Of a DNA stretch of 64,000 nt, positions 1 through 10,474 are shown one piece after another. Source of the stretch: Clarireedia homoeocarpa (lineage: Eukaryota > Ascomycota > Leotiomycetes > Helotiales > Rutstroemiaceae). The stretch lies in NCBI GenBank assembly GCA_001465935.1, contig LNKV01000020.1:379252-443251 (forward strand), written 5' to 3'. Under the pieces are notes generated by a model. That model was not told the DNA's origin. It saw only the letters and a list, made by a program, of their open reading frames with translations, and did not search any database. Numbering within the stretch: the first letter of the stretch is position 1; each line of letters opens with the position of its first letter. A program made the translations under genes and the position numbers.

Positions 1-3
1 GGT

Positions 4-140
4 TTTCCTTAGATAATTCTCCTCCTAAGAGAATTCTCATATGACCTCAGAGATCTTGGGAGAACGCTCTTAAGAATATAGATATTGTAGAAGAATTCTT
101 GTAGGAGCCTTAGAATCTTAGGAGGAATCGCTTAGGAAAT
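4..140. repeat. Probable MITE remnant with imperfect terminal inverted repeats
   Basis: The left arm (about 4-30) contains TTTCCTTAGA and TCCTCCTAAGA. The right arm (about 116-139) contains TCTTAGGAGGA and CTTAGGAAA, which are their reverse complements in reverse order. The interior also holds GAATTCT/AGAATTC palindromes. The left flank is cut by the window edge, so no target-site duplication can be read. It lies downstream of the DUF7924-like gene at 304-2687. Nonautonomous transposon is an inference from the symmetry alone. Confidence 0.4.
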
Positions 141-303
141 TTCTCTGAGAATTTCTCTCCACGACTAGCAAACGATTTTATGTCACGTGCACGCTACGCT
201 TAGTATATTTAGCTGACATTGCTCTCGCTTTATACTTCTCTACCAAGACGTACATTATATCATAACTATACTCATCCAAACCTCAATTTCGTCTGCGCAA
301 CTT

Positions 304-2687
304 TCACGACTTGTGCGTAACAGGTCGACGCCGTGACCGTCGAGTCCTCCTATGACCTCCTGTATCTGAGTTGTTAACACCCTCATACAACCCAATTAGA
401 GGCGAGACGTTTTCTGACGAATAAAGAGGAGTGCTGTACGTTGGAGCGTCAAGGGGATCATAGTTCTGAGAGTATGAGGTATCGGGATTGTATCCACTAT
501 CTGTAGTCAAAATCTGTGTACTATTAGTCAGATTATATCCCCATGTCGTATCGGCTGGATCATCCGAAGTCAGGGGTTGCAGAGTCTTAGTTGGAATATC
601 CTCATATTCTGAAGAAAGGGGCTGCTGGGCGGGTACGTTGTATCCATCTTGATCGCTAAAACTTGTATAATATACTGTTTCTGAGACTAATTGACTATTG
701 GGGTCGTCCTCTTCGTAGCTTTGGTAATGCGATGATTGGGAATCCTGGATAGCGTCTGGGGAGTGATTGGAGGTATTTTCCCTGCGCGAGTCTTTACGTT
801 TGTGGCCCCTGCTGCTTGCGGAATCATCCGAAGGTGAAGGGCGGGACTTGGCGTGCTGAGAGGCAGTCTCCCTATTCTTCTCAAGAAGTATATCCAATGA
901 GTCTCGAATCTTTTGCAAGCGCTTGTCTTTTCCCCAGTCGATGATGTTCCGGACGTACTTGCGAAATTCCAAGTAATGATCAGGTCTATGAAGTAAGAAA
1001 CTTTCGACATTCCGCATATAATAATTGAGCTCATCATGCTTCCACGAGATGTAGAGTCGTGCCTCTGTGCCATTCATAGCGATACTAAATACGGCACTAT
1101 CAATTGGCTGAATTTTGTTGCTCTTGTACTCCCTTAGCTGGCGATTGAGGCGTTCAGCAATATTAATGCAGGATGCGGAACCGCCGAGACATTGATTTGT
1201 TGCCACCCACAAACTGCCATCCCCGGAAGGTCCGTCCCCCTTGAACTCGATGACAAAAAAGGGATATACCAGGCCCTGGCTGTTGGCTACCATCTCATTC
1301 CCCTTGGAGTTAAACTGGGTTTGTTGCCCCTCCGTAAACGTTCCTGTACGGTTGTATCCATAGAGCATATCAGGTACAGGACCGCTAATTTTAAGATTAG
1401 ATCCAACCTCTGGAATAGCATGTTTAGCTATCGGAAGTCTGTCAGTTCGTTTTAGACTGTCTGAAGGTTCAGGGTCAGGGAAAATATTAGTCTGAAAATA
1501 TTTTTCTACTCTGGGTTCGGCGCTGCCCATCCAGAGCTCATTTAATCTAGCGTCGTGCCTTACTTGATCTAGTGACGGGCCTGGAGAATCGCGATCCCTG
1601 CCTACATGCTCAACAAGGCCGGTGATGTGATTGGGGAGTTGCTCGCGAAGGGGGCGCAAGTAGATGTTGTTTGCAGCTAAGTTTGCATCTCTATATAATG
1701 GGTTTTCGACAAGGCTCCTTCCTGATCGGCTTGAACCACCTGTAGAGCTAGCGGCATCAAACGTCCCGACAGATCGCGCTGGTGTCAGCGGCACAGCATA
1801 TCCATCGGCATCATGTTTGTTTGCCATGTTCGGCGTCGACTTTGTAAGTCTCCTGGAGATAGGGTCACCGTCTGAGTGAGTAAAAAGGCTATCTGACCGG
1901 CAGTGTGGTTTTCGGTAGGATTCTGATCCTGAAATCGACTCGACCCAATGGGTGACAAAAGCGTTAACAGCGTCAGGGCGGTATTTTTTCGAAGCAGGAC
2001 TCGAAGGGTTATGGTCGACTGATTCTCCAAGGAATGAGGCGTATGGACGCTTTAGAGGGAGGGGCTTCGGCTGTTGTACAGACACGAACTTTTCCATTAG
2101 TCGTTGACTTGTATGAGGGAACACTGCTATACCTTGACAACCTGCTCTGCTTCCTCGTCTTCAATTCTAGGCCGTTGAGAGTTGGTCCGCGTCAGGTGAA
2201 CTCTCTTTACGGGAAGTGGAACAGTTTCAGTTGTAGCGTCGATGCGTCTTTTCCTCGCATTGGCTGGTGGCAGGATTTGAGCAGAAGAGCTCTGCTTTCT
2301 GGATGGATGAAGTTGTTCTACTTTGTCATATCAGCATACTACTTATTGAACAACCAGACCTAAAGCAACCTTCAAATTGTTCTTTCGAAGGTCCTGGTAC
2401 CGTCGCTTCGACTGGATCGGAAGTTGACAGACTTGCGTACGAGGTAGCTCCAACGGGCTCCAAGGCCTTGGGTTTTGTTAGTCGTTGTTTGAAGTGGCCT
2501 TGAGGCTCGTGGTAGATTCCGAGCTGCTTTGATTGCAAACGGGAACTTCGTCGTTGCGGCAGTTCTAGAGTACGTCAACAACGCAGAATCACAAGGTGTG
2601 TTATGACCTACCTGGGAAGATTCGCTGTGGATTCGACTGCTGTCGTGGAGGAGCGCGACGTTTGGAAATGCGAGTAGGCCGATCCAT
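304..2687 (-). CDS. DUF7924-like protein with PD-(D/E)xK-like ExK motif
   Basis: Four-exon model, 746 residues: 2687-2612, 2564-2370, 2317-2133, 2088-304. The introns are 47, 52 and 44 nt (phases 1, 1, 0); without the last one the frame hits a TAG. The ATG at 2687 opens a basic start (MDRPTRISKRR) followed by an RRSSRLQSK segment. The folded part lies at about residues 330-560. It holds YPFFVIEFKGDG (E433-x-K435), then ATNQCLGGSASC and FSIAMNGTEARLYISW, a pattern found in fungal DUF7924-type proteins and resembling the PD-(D/E)xK nuclease core. The C-terminal 150 residues are low-complexity (Ser, Tyr, Asp) and end in a very basic RRTRRSRRR tail that could bind nucleic acid or be a nuclear signal. 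Nuclease activity is not shown. Both family assignment and exons 1-3 are by eye. Confidence 0.72.
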
Positions 2688-3288
2688 GAGGGATAGAATT
2701 TATGATGGTGCTGGTGTTTGGTGTTTGGTGTTTGATGAGGAGCTTGCGAAGAACATCAAGTTTGAGATAAGCGTATCGCGTATCGCTTGGAGTTCGGCGA
2801 TTTGATTTGCTAGCGTTCGATTTGTACATGCGGTCCGCTAAGGACGATTTTATTACGCATGCTGTGAACCAGTCAATTAATCGAATGCAAGGGCAAAATG
2901 GAAACTTGGCCAAAGCGAACTATGAGTCACAGGCTGCCAACGTTGCATGGCGCTCGGGAGGTATTGTAGGCCAAATACAAACAACAGCTTAAGACGGCGT
3001 GATTCGAGCGCCGACGTTCAATGTATGAAGAAAAGACCTGGCCGGACCCATTGGGGGTATCGATATGCAAGCCCATGCAAAACGCCAAATACAAGTAAAG
3101 AATGCCATCTCTCCCTCATCCATGGCGAATACTCGGGAAGACTTAAGACTTCTTGAGAGATTTTTATGATTGATTGAAGTTTGAGGTAGTCACGTTCTGT
3201 ATCTGACATTCCCTTGTGCGCAATATAAAATAAATATTTCTAGAGATAGATATAACACTATCTCTAGTTAGACTATATTGGTTACTAG
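2688..3288. other. Intergenic, no gene recognised
   Basis: About 600 bp between the divergent-side start of the DUF7924-like gene and the 3' end of the BTB gene. Only short open frames without recognisable composition or splice partners are present. The part near 2688 presumably carries the promoter of the DUF7924-like gene. Confidence 0.5.
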
Positions 3289-4138
3289 TCATACTATATA
3301 AGAAGCCCAATTAGAACGACGATTACCGCAATGAATGCAACAATAATTATCTCCCACCAAAGGTAGCACAGCCTCCCATTGTTTTGAACAATTAGGACAT
3401 CGATATTTAACTTGACTTGATGTTTTACTCTGCCTTTGGCACATGGCTAGAGTTTGAGTTACATCAGGAGCGAATCCTTCAGTTCCTTCAAGGACGTCGC
3501 GAAACTCTTGCTTCGATAATAGTTGGTCGATATGTTTGCAGGCAGCATCAACTACTACCTTTCGGAGGCCTTGATCGACTGACGGAGTAGAGTTATAAAC
3601 TTCAGTGATAGCATGTGGGAAATCATCCATATCCCAGCATGTATCTACTGTCGTTTCAAACTTTTGCTTCGCGTGTGACTTCAACGATAGAACCTCGTAT
3701 TTATCTGCGATGCTGTACACTTTGGCATTGAATACCATAGGTGAAGAGCTGCTCTTAGCACCGCCACTAGCATTGTAGTCAAAGGTGTACATGAATTGAA
3801 GCATTGCTTCTACAGCGAATACATCATCCCCCTGTAGATGTATACGTCCATCTTTCGACTCCTGATAATATGAGGTCAGTAAATACTAAGAATAGGTCTC
3901 GCAGGTCTTTCATGTACTGTACCTTCCAATCTCCTTGGAATGCTTTCAAGAAATAGTTTGATTGGGTACATAAAACAAGCTTGTGAATCTTGAACTCCTT
4001 ATCCTCACATTCGATAATACCATCTGACAAGCTCGGGGAATTGAGATAGCTAAATACGTTAGCTTTAAGATATCATAGGGAGTCTGTATAACGTTACTCT
4101 GGGAGACTGCGAAGTAAAGGCTGGAAAGTATGCTCCAT
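3289..4138 (-). CDS. BTB/POZ-domain protein with C-terminal zinc ribbon
   Basis: Three exons: 4138-4098, 4049-3923, 3861-3289. The introns are 48 and 61 nt (phases 2 and 0); the product is 246 residues. The first intron ends after a GCTAAC branch site. The BTB fold covers about residues 10-110: LSDGIIECEDKEFKIHKLVL, then SNYFLKAF, and after the second intron the MLQFMYTFDY strand-helix that typifies fungal BTB proteins. A long linker follows. The C-terminus carries CPNC and CIHC pairs separated by about 18 residues, which fits a zinc ribbon. Fungal BTB proteins often act as dimerising adaptors, for instance with cullin-3 ligases, but no partner can be named here. The combination with a ribbon is less usual than BTB alone. 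Confidence 0.75.
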
Positions 4139-4419
4139 ATGTATTATGTACAGTATTAGAAACCCGAAGAGGATGCAAGAAATTTCAAATAAAGAGTATC
4201 TATGCAGCAACTTTGCAGCTATTTATAACTAACGAGTATTCATGTGATGTCTACTCTCAACCCCGATTCGACGCATTCTCGTTGCCACTTTTAGTGTTAG
4301 GCACTTCCTCAGTCGTCATAAGGCATTTCTCATCCAACCATATTGTAAGATATTTTGCAGTTCGGTTGAAATTCTAGGAGGGGGAGGGGTAGGGGGTAGG
4401 AAATCGACTTTACTTGATA

Positions 4420-5248
4420 TGTTCCGGTCTGTATATAAATTTCCCTATTTTATAAATAGACTAGTCCATTGGCAAATAAACTGGATTTATGACTGGACTA
4501 GTCGATTGGTCAATGGACGTAGTCGACGTGTAAATAGGAGTCTATTCATGAATGGACTACGTCTATATATAAACACTTTTAATTTGCATCTCAACTAGTC
4601 TATATACAAGTACTATTTACCCCTCACCTCCCCAGCAGTATTAGCTCGCTGCCGTTTACTTTTCCTGGGTCCCTCAACCACCTTACTATCGCTATTTTCC
4701 TTCGATACTAGTACTTTCTTAGTATATAATGCTATACTAGCTAGTTATCCACAGTTATAATCCTTATTAGTATAACAGTAAACTGAGTATTTACATTCGT
4801 TTTTCTAGCAGTTGTACCTCTTAGTAGTATATAATCCTTTACATTTATATAATATCACTACCCTTTCGGATATTGATACCTTCTTTGCAATTGTACATAA
4901 AAGTACTTCTGTTTTAGGCCCTTGGATATCCAACCCCCTTATAACTGAATCAGATAGTCGGTTTAGCACAAGGTCATCTGGGGGGGGGGGGGGTGCCGGC
5001 GAGGTCATAATCAAGTAGTATAGTATAGAAGAAAGAAGGATTATCAACTATTAGAACTATGTATTTGTAGAGTGGATACTACCCACTTTAGAGTATTAAC
5101 AAATGAACTAAGTCCATTTATGAATTGCCTCAATTTACACGTCGACTATATCCATTGACCAATCGACTAGTCCAGTCATAAATCCAGTCTATTTGCCAAT
5201 GGACGTAGTCCATTCATGAATCAACAAATTTACGTATGGACCGGAACA
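4420..5248. mobile_element. 829-bp element with long inverted terminal arms
   Basis: TGTTCCGGTC at 4420-4429 is matched by GACCGGAACA at 5239-5248. Inside, about 4460-4540 and 5130-5215 are near-identical inverted copies. Both carry the GGACTAGTCGATTGGTCAAT block and the neighbouring GGATTTATGACTGGACTAGT block. Several GGACTAGTCC/GGACGTAGTCC-like palindromes lie within the arms. The interior holds a G13-14 run near 4980 and a degraded Cys-rich coding remnant on the minus strand. No clean flanking duplication was found (TGATA occurs at 4415-4419 and again at 5253-5257, not abutting). A DNA-transposon derivative is likely; the superfamily is unassigned. Confidence 0.65.
4733..5047 (-). pseudogene. 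Degraded Cys-rich transposase/integrase tail-like remnant
   Basis: The minus-strand frame contains LVLNRLSDSVIRGLDIQGP, then YKCKGLYTTKRYNC, an in-frame TAG, and KNECKYSVYCYTNKDYNCG before a further stop. Evenly spaced cysteines after a KR-Y-N-C core resemble the Cys-rich (CXC-like) tails of some eukaryotic transposases and integrases. The stops and the absence of any catalytic domain make it a relic. It sits inside the inverted-arm element, consistent with having belonged to it. The family call is a resemblance only. Confidence 0.4.
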
Positions 5249-5441
5249 GATGTGATAAGGACCTAGTTCTACTATACTTACACTAAGACTGATATGAATA
5301 TCCTCCACTATCCACAGAATACCCACTTAACTCTATGCAGCCTAGCCTCCCCGGACCCCTAGGCTTATCAACATTTATTTTCTTCCCCGACAACAAATCT
5401 CACCTCCTCCCATCACAAACACACTCGCAAATTCACGCAAA

Positions 5442-5846
5442 ATGCCTATCTCCAAGAAAGACAGAGTAAGGCTCTCCGCATTCTATTGTTCCATCTCTCA
5501 CAAACCACCACTAATCTCTCCACCACTCAGATCCACCGTGAGCACAAAAAGGCCGAAAAGGCAGGCACCCGCGCCCCAGTCAAAGCGAACGGTCTACCGG
5601 TCAAGGCCGCGAAGCCTATGTCGAAAGTACGTTTTTGACGTTCCTTTCCTCCATTCCACGTCTTTGCATATCATCCAATCTAACCGGGTATGCGCATAAC
5701 TGACATTATTTTCCTCACCGTAGTGCAAGTTCTGCTTCAAAGAACTCGACAAGACGAACATTAGTATCCTTAGGACCCACGCCGAGACCCACGCCGACAA
5801 AGGATGGACTCCAGCGAAGTGCTGGCCCGATGAGATTTCTGAATGA
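5442..5846 (+). CDS. Small single zinc-finger protein (80 residues)
   Basis: Exons 5442-5465, 5531-5626, 5724-5846; introns of 65 and 97 nt, all phase 0. The start is MPISKKDR, followed by a charged Lys/Ala-rich segment (IHREHKKAEKAGTRAPVK). A CxxC-x16-HxxxH finger comes next (CKFC ... HAETH) and the product ends DEISE. The order of a short basic N-terminus and one C-terminal C2H2-type finger resembles the small eukaryotic zinc-binding proteins related to 4F5/At2g23090. Their role is not established. The ATG is the first one after a pyrimidine-rich leader and gives a continuous spliced frame. Confidence 0.72.
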
Positions 5847-6713
5847 GTTATTAGCGTTGCGCAGCATATCCAGATACGAGATGCGAGATACGAGAATCGT
5901 TGGCGTTCGAGCGGGAGTGAAGGATAAAGTTTGGATGAGACGGTTATGAGTTCAGCGATTGCAGTAATCAGGCGAAATTGAAATTGTCTTTCTAAGGACG
6001 GAGTTGCATATATTAACATACCATCAATGACCGAGAGCGAGGGAGGCAGGGGTCGGTAGACTCGGGGCCCCGTTTCCACTTAACTGCGTTTCCTAAGAGC
6101 GATGGAACTACAATACTGCATTTAACTTCATATTCATATCTTTTTGGTAATCATCATCAGAGAGGTAAGAACTTTTCTTCATTCTTGCATTATTTTATCG
6201 CGGCTCCATATTCATGGATTTATCACTGGAAGTTTCTGGGACGGTCTCGAGCTCGGATAGTCTTTTTGTCGCTGGTGCAAGCACTTAAGTATAGCATGAC
6301 TAAATCGAAGTTTCGGTTCCATTTACCTCTTATTACATGGTTTTCCCTAGAGGTCCGCCCCATATATCTATGATCTCATATCATACAAATCTATCTTGCA
6401 ATCATTCCCAAACAACGCTATTGCTTGACGTTCATCCATGCTGGATAGCTTCAAGCAAGTCCACAGCAAAACGCCTAAGTACAGAACACCGCGTCACGCT
6501 ATTGTGACGATATCCACCATATGTCCGCAGTAGTAAAGCCATCACCATTTCCCTTCCATCTGATTTTTCCCCAACCAAAAACGCCAATCAGAAATTCCAA
6601 CTCACTATCCAACATCCTCTACGCATCCGTCATCACCCATCCACCACCTATTCGCGTCACCTATCTCCAAACCCTGGAAAGGACTCATAAATCAGAACCA
6701 TGAACTTCTTCCC
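5847..6713. other. Intergenic, nothing recognised
   Basis: Between two genes whose 3' ends face each other. Short frames on both strands lack splice partners, motifs or coherent composition. No RNA gene or repeat was recognised. Confidence 0.5.
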
Positions 6714-7038
6714 CTACCTCTCATCTCTCGCCGCTGAAGGATGGACATAAAACTCCCGAATCGATTTTTTGGCCTCGACCGCCTTGGTTTCTTCTCGCGA
6801 GTGCTTTAGCAGCGCTATTTACCATGTTCGTTTTCTTATTCAGAGATGTTTAAGGAGTTAGATAGAGAGGGGAAGCTGTACCTCGATATGCTTTATCTAA
6901 GTGTTTGGCGGTGTTACGCACGAAATCTGTGTAGGGTTCGACCCTCTGGAGATGGTGGTAGCTGAAGTGCGGAAGTACAATGGATGGTAGTTTTAGAAAG
7001 AGGGGAAGGGCGCTTTTTGGGGTGGGGGACTGGTTCAT
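6714..7038 (-). CDS. Unknown 85-residue protein
   Basis: Two exons: 7038-6882 and 6814-6714, joined over a 67-nt phase-1 intron (GTACAG donor, AAATAG acceptor). The first half has a hydrophobic stretch (LPLFLKLPSIVLPHFSYHHL) and the second is charged and helical (LLKHSREETKAVEAKKSIRE). It ends FYVHPSAARDER. The spliced second exon reads as far better protein than the unspliced frame, which supports the model. The amphipathic start and small size would suit a mitochondrial or membrane-associated protein, but I do not recognise the family. Confidence 0.6.
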
Positions 7039-7239
7039 CGACCTACTTGGAAATTTCAATGTTCAGAGATATATATGCTCTTGAGACGTGAATTCCGGCA
7101 AGTGCATGTATGATTTCTCAATATCCAAGTTCCCCTCAAACAACAAGCAATCAAAAATTTCACAACCAGAAATTCAAAGTCGGTCGACATGTTAGTGTAC
7201 CCACCCACGCCAACATCAACCCAACAAAGCCACCTATTC

Positions 7240-7860
7240 TCAATTGCTCTCTTCCCCCTCTGAATCCTCATCATCATCAAAATCAAAGACCTCGCTTCCC
7301 TCTTCTTCTCCGTACACCTCGTCTCGGGATTCATTCCACGAAATCACCGGCACCGGCACCATACCCACTCTATACATTTCCTCGACCAACTGCACGATCT
7401 TCCAACTCAGCGCATACATGAGCGGTTCGGGCGGGTAATGTGTGGATCTGGCATTCCAGTCGTGTGCGATATAGCCGAGTGATACGTTGCACTCGCAGGT
7501 GAGACGGGGGATACGCTCTGCTTCGTTGGGGACGGGGATGGGGACGACGTAGAGGGAGATGGTTTCATAGGGGGTAGTGGGGATGCCGTAGAGGGGGAGG
7601 TGGTGTGGGTGGGAAAGGGGGGAAGGGGGGAAGGGGGGAAGGGGGGAGGGAGAGAACTTACTGACTGTCTAGCCGAGGGATACTGCTTTCTCTTCGGTAC
7701 GAAGTGGAGGGCCTAGAAGTGAATTTCGTTAGCTCTTATGTGCGATCTGGCGGATAAGAATAATGATTACCTTGTCTCGACCTTGAGGAGAGGAGAAGAG
7801 AAAGCGATGCGCTGGTTTGAGCGTTGTCCTTAATTTGCTGGCCGACACTACCCCATGGCG
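7240..7860 (-). CDS. Unknown protein with acidic C-terminus; 5' part unresolved
   Basis: The last exon (ending 7240) codes for a convincing segment: LYGIPTTPYETISLYVVPIP, then CECNVSLGYIAHDWNARS, MYALSWKIVQLVEEMYRVG, and an acidic end (DFDDDEDSEGEESN). Upstream, 7712-7662 (ALHFVPKRKQYPSARQS) and an exon ending at 7771 are joined by a clear 58-nt intron (7770-7713, GCTAAC branch). Between 7662 and the last exon lies a (GGGGAAG)-type repeat. On the coding strand no AG dinucleotide occurs there that could serve as acceptor. The start codon and this junction are therefore unresolved: intron loss, repeat expansion or sequence error are all possible. Family not recognised. Confidence 0.5.
7613..7652. 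repeat. G-rich heptamer tandem repeat
   Basis: Four or more copies of a GGGGAAG-type heptamer (G-runs of 4-6 separated by AA) on the plus strand, i.e. CCCCCTT on the coding strand of the surrounding gene. It lies directly downstream of a good splice donor (GTAAGT at 7661). The unit length is not a multiple of three, so copy-number change would shift a reading frame crossing it. G-quadruplex formation on the plus strand is possible. Confidence 0.75.
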
Positions 7861-8476
7861 GAAGTGGTCGTTAGCTGAACAGCAGCTAGAACCCGATGGT
7901 TATTGATTGGATCCTGCAAGTGCCTTACCTAGCACTTTTCTAAAGCTGAGTGAAGGGTAGCTAGCTTGAAGTGCCTACTGTACCTTGACGCGATAGACAT
8001 GTGACTAGAGAATCCATATGAGGGGACCGGAGGATATACTTTCGCAGATACAATCAATTCTACTTGTTTCAACTAAATAGATCCTGTGAAATGATTTTTT
8101 AGAGGGCGGTGTACGAGTAATGCGAAGTGTAAAATTCGTTGTTCTTAATATTCGCACAAAGATGATGAAGATGAAGTGACCGCGTGTAAAAATAGCGGGT
8201 AACAATTAGGTGAAATCTCCGCTCGTTAACTCGAAGTTTAGAGGCGCGCAGGGCTGATGGCACGTGTGTCGCGTCAATGGAACGGCTTAGCGTTTTCGTT
8301 GGATTCTAGCCACCGCCCATGATAGACCACCTATATCAACTCAAAAGGATAAAGAAAGGTATATTGTCACATCATCAAACACTGAATCTGTTCTAAACCT
8401 TAAAGGCTATCGACGACCGAAAAGTTCCCGCATTGCAAAATTATCCGCAATCAAGAACAAGAATTCCGCTGTTCAG
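7861..8476. other. Intergenic, probable divergent promoter region
   Basis: About 600 bp between two genes that point away from each other. No repeat, RNA gene or specific operator was recognised; a CACGTG E-box-like hexamer is present near 8261. Confidence 0.45.
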
Positions 8477-10113
8477 ATGAATATTGAGCAACGAAAGGTA
8501 TTTGAACAGCACTTTCCGTCATTTTGTCGGTGGTCTAATTCCAGATATAGGAACAAGTTCTCCCAGGCAATACATCTCGTAGAAGCTTGCGCCGTCGAAT
8601 TGTCGAGCCTGTCAAGGCACCCTCCGTTATCCAGCAGTCGAAACAACGAAAACGTATTCGAGAAGAAGATGAAACCTCTTATTCTGCTAAACGAGCACGC
8701 GGACCTGCGGTTCTAGTCAACAGTCCAGTTCTGCCCGAAGGAGTTGAGTTCCAGCGGGATTACATTAGGCATTGGGCTAAAGAACAGACTTGGCCAAGAG
8801 ATTACTTTAAAGACGACGGAATGAACCATCTTCTGGCGAGGAAAGGGTCGTCTCTTGGTCGAAAACGATCAAACCCAAGTCTTGCCAGTGCAAGCGATGA
8901 AATGTCACGCGAGGAGAAAAGTGCTCCATATCGAAATCCAAGCTATCCTACATTTCTTTCTGACAATCTTACCAACTACAAAAGCTATATAAAGGATCAC
9001 AGATCTGGTATCTCAGAAGCCAGTAAGAGGCTTTTGAATATTTTACGTCATACAAAACAGAGTGTTCCCAGAGATACTCTTTTTGATGATAAGGTCTTCA
9101 GCAGATATCTTGAAAAATTGAAAGGGAAGAACGAATCAAGGGTTATTCAAGACCTTTCCCAACTTCTTGTTCCCTCTGCCGAAATCCTCGCCACTTTTGA
9201 TCATACACTCGACCCAAATATGGAAAAGGCCATCTATGATCTATACCCAAACCTCTTTCCTTGTCCGGAAGCTGTTGCTACCTTTAGCGCCAATCATATC
9301 GATAGAATTGCCGAGAGTGTAAATGAGGGCTGGAATAATTGTTTCACTATTACAAAGCCTCGTCCACAGCCAGACAGCTCCTTCGGTTACAGGGTATCCG
9401 CCTTCGAAGATCATCAGCTCGACAAGCTTCGACCCACTCTCGGAGACGCTTCATTCTCTTCATTCTTTAAAGCCACCTATTACATGCACTTTCCATTTCT
9501 GACAAAGGAGGTCAAAACTGGCGCTATGGGGCTTGATATCGCAGATAATCAAAATCTCCACAGTATAACAATCGCTGTCAGAGCAATTGTAGAGCTGTTT
9601 AAGCTCGTCGGCCGTGAGAAGGAACTACACCGAGAAATACTCGGTTTGACTATCTCCCACGATGATAAGTCTGAACGGATTTATGCGCATTATCCATACA
9701 TTGAAGGCGATAAAGTTACTATTTGGCGTCACACAGTCGATCAATTCTACCTCGACCACAACTCAAAATGGAGATCTTACATATTCACAAAAAATGTCTA
9801 TGATATATTCTCTCTTGTAAATCTTAGGCGGATTTGTTCGGCTATTGATGACATCTCTCCTGGTTTGAATTCCTCTCGACAATCAGAAACCCAGAGCTCA
9901 GAATCTCTACGGCCGGCTAATAATGGCAATGCCTCGACTACAGTAGCCTCAGGTTTATCTCAGCAATTTCAGGGTCAACATTTAAATGCGGAGTCACAGT
10001 CCGAGACGAAATCCAATCAGGTTACTCCAAACACATCAATTCAGGATAGACCTAAGAGCCCTGAACGAAAGAAGAAAAAGAGGAAGGATGACTATAGAGA
10101 ATCAAGCCATTAA
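8477..10113 (+). CDS. Second DUF7924-like protein with ExK motif
   Basis: Exons 8477-8497 and 8551-10113, 53-nt phase-0 intron, 527 residues. The first exon supplies the only upstream ATG that joins the long frame (MNIEQRK). The N-terminal 110 residues are basic and low-complexity (KRKRIREEDE, KRARG). The core holds FPFLTKEVKTGAMGL (E327-x-K329), DNQNLHSITIAVRAIVELF and LGLTISHDDKSERIYAHYP. The spacing parallels the EFK, ATNQ and FSIAMNGTEARLYISW blocks of the protein at 304-2687. This suggests the same fold with a PD-(D/E)xK-like active centre. The end is a lysine-rich RKKKKRKDD tail, a likely nuclear signal. Catalytic activity is an inference. Confidence 0.72.
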
Positions 10114-10259
10114 CACTATGATTTCCGAGCTTCAAAAACCGAAATACTGGGGCATATGGCCTGAAAGGTGTTCAGATGCACATGTCGACGGTCGCAGTAT
10201 CTGGAGATGAGATATATTTGAACGCTGCTGCACAGTAAGTCAGTCTTCCAATCTATTGG

Positions 10260-10474
10260 TAGGCTGCACAGAAATAAACCGTATCCGCGGATATCCGTTA
10301 ACCGCTCCGCAGATTTACGGATTATCCACGGATTAGCAGATATCCGCCGGATATCCGCGGATTAACCATAGTAGTACCATCCGAGAATCGCTGCTAGCCG
10401 CTCCGCAACGGTCTAATCCGCAGATTGTCTTGGCAATACCATAGGACTCTCACGGTTAACCGTTTACGCAGCCC
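10260..10474. mobile_element. hAT-like MITE, 215 bp, with near-perfect 8-bp target duplication
   Basis: The left end TAGGCTGCACAG matches the inverted right end GGGCTGCG. The interior is full of CCGCGGATATCCG-type palindromes, which are typical subterminal repeats of fungal hAT derivatives. The flanks read TCTATTGG (10252-10259) on the left and TCTACTGG (10476-10483, offset by one A) on the right, an 8-bp duplication with one mismatch. No coding capacity. Confidence 0.65.

Noticed and set aside
687..1073. Open frames overlapping the first DUF7924-like gene (several, on both strands)
   Set aside because: They are shadows of the real minus-strand frame and begin at non-ATG codons or lack any protein-like composition.
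4415..5257. TGATA as target-site duplication of the 829-bp element
   Set aside because: The right copy is four bases away from the inverted end, so it does not meet the definition.
6925..6945. GGTTCGACCC resembling a tRNA B box
   Set aside because: It lies inside the coding exon of the 85-residue protein, and no A box or cloverleaf can be drawn around it.
10260..10474. Replication origin or operator cluster suggested by CCGCGGATATCCG repeats
   Set aside because: The element ends and near-perfect 8-bp flank duplication explain the palindromes as hAT-like subterminal repeats.
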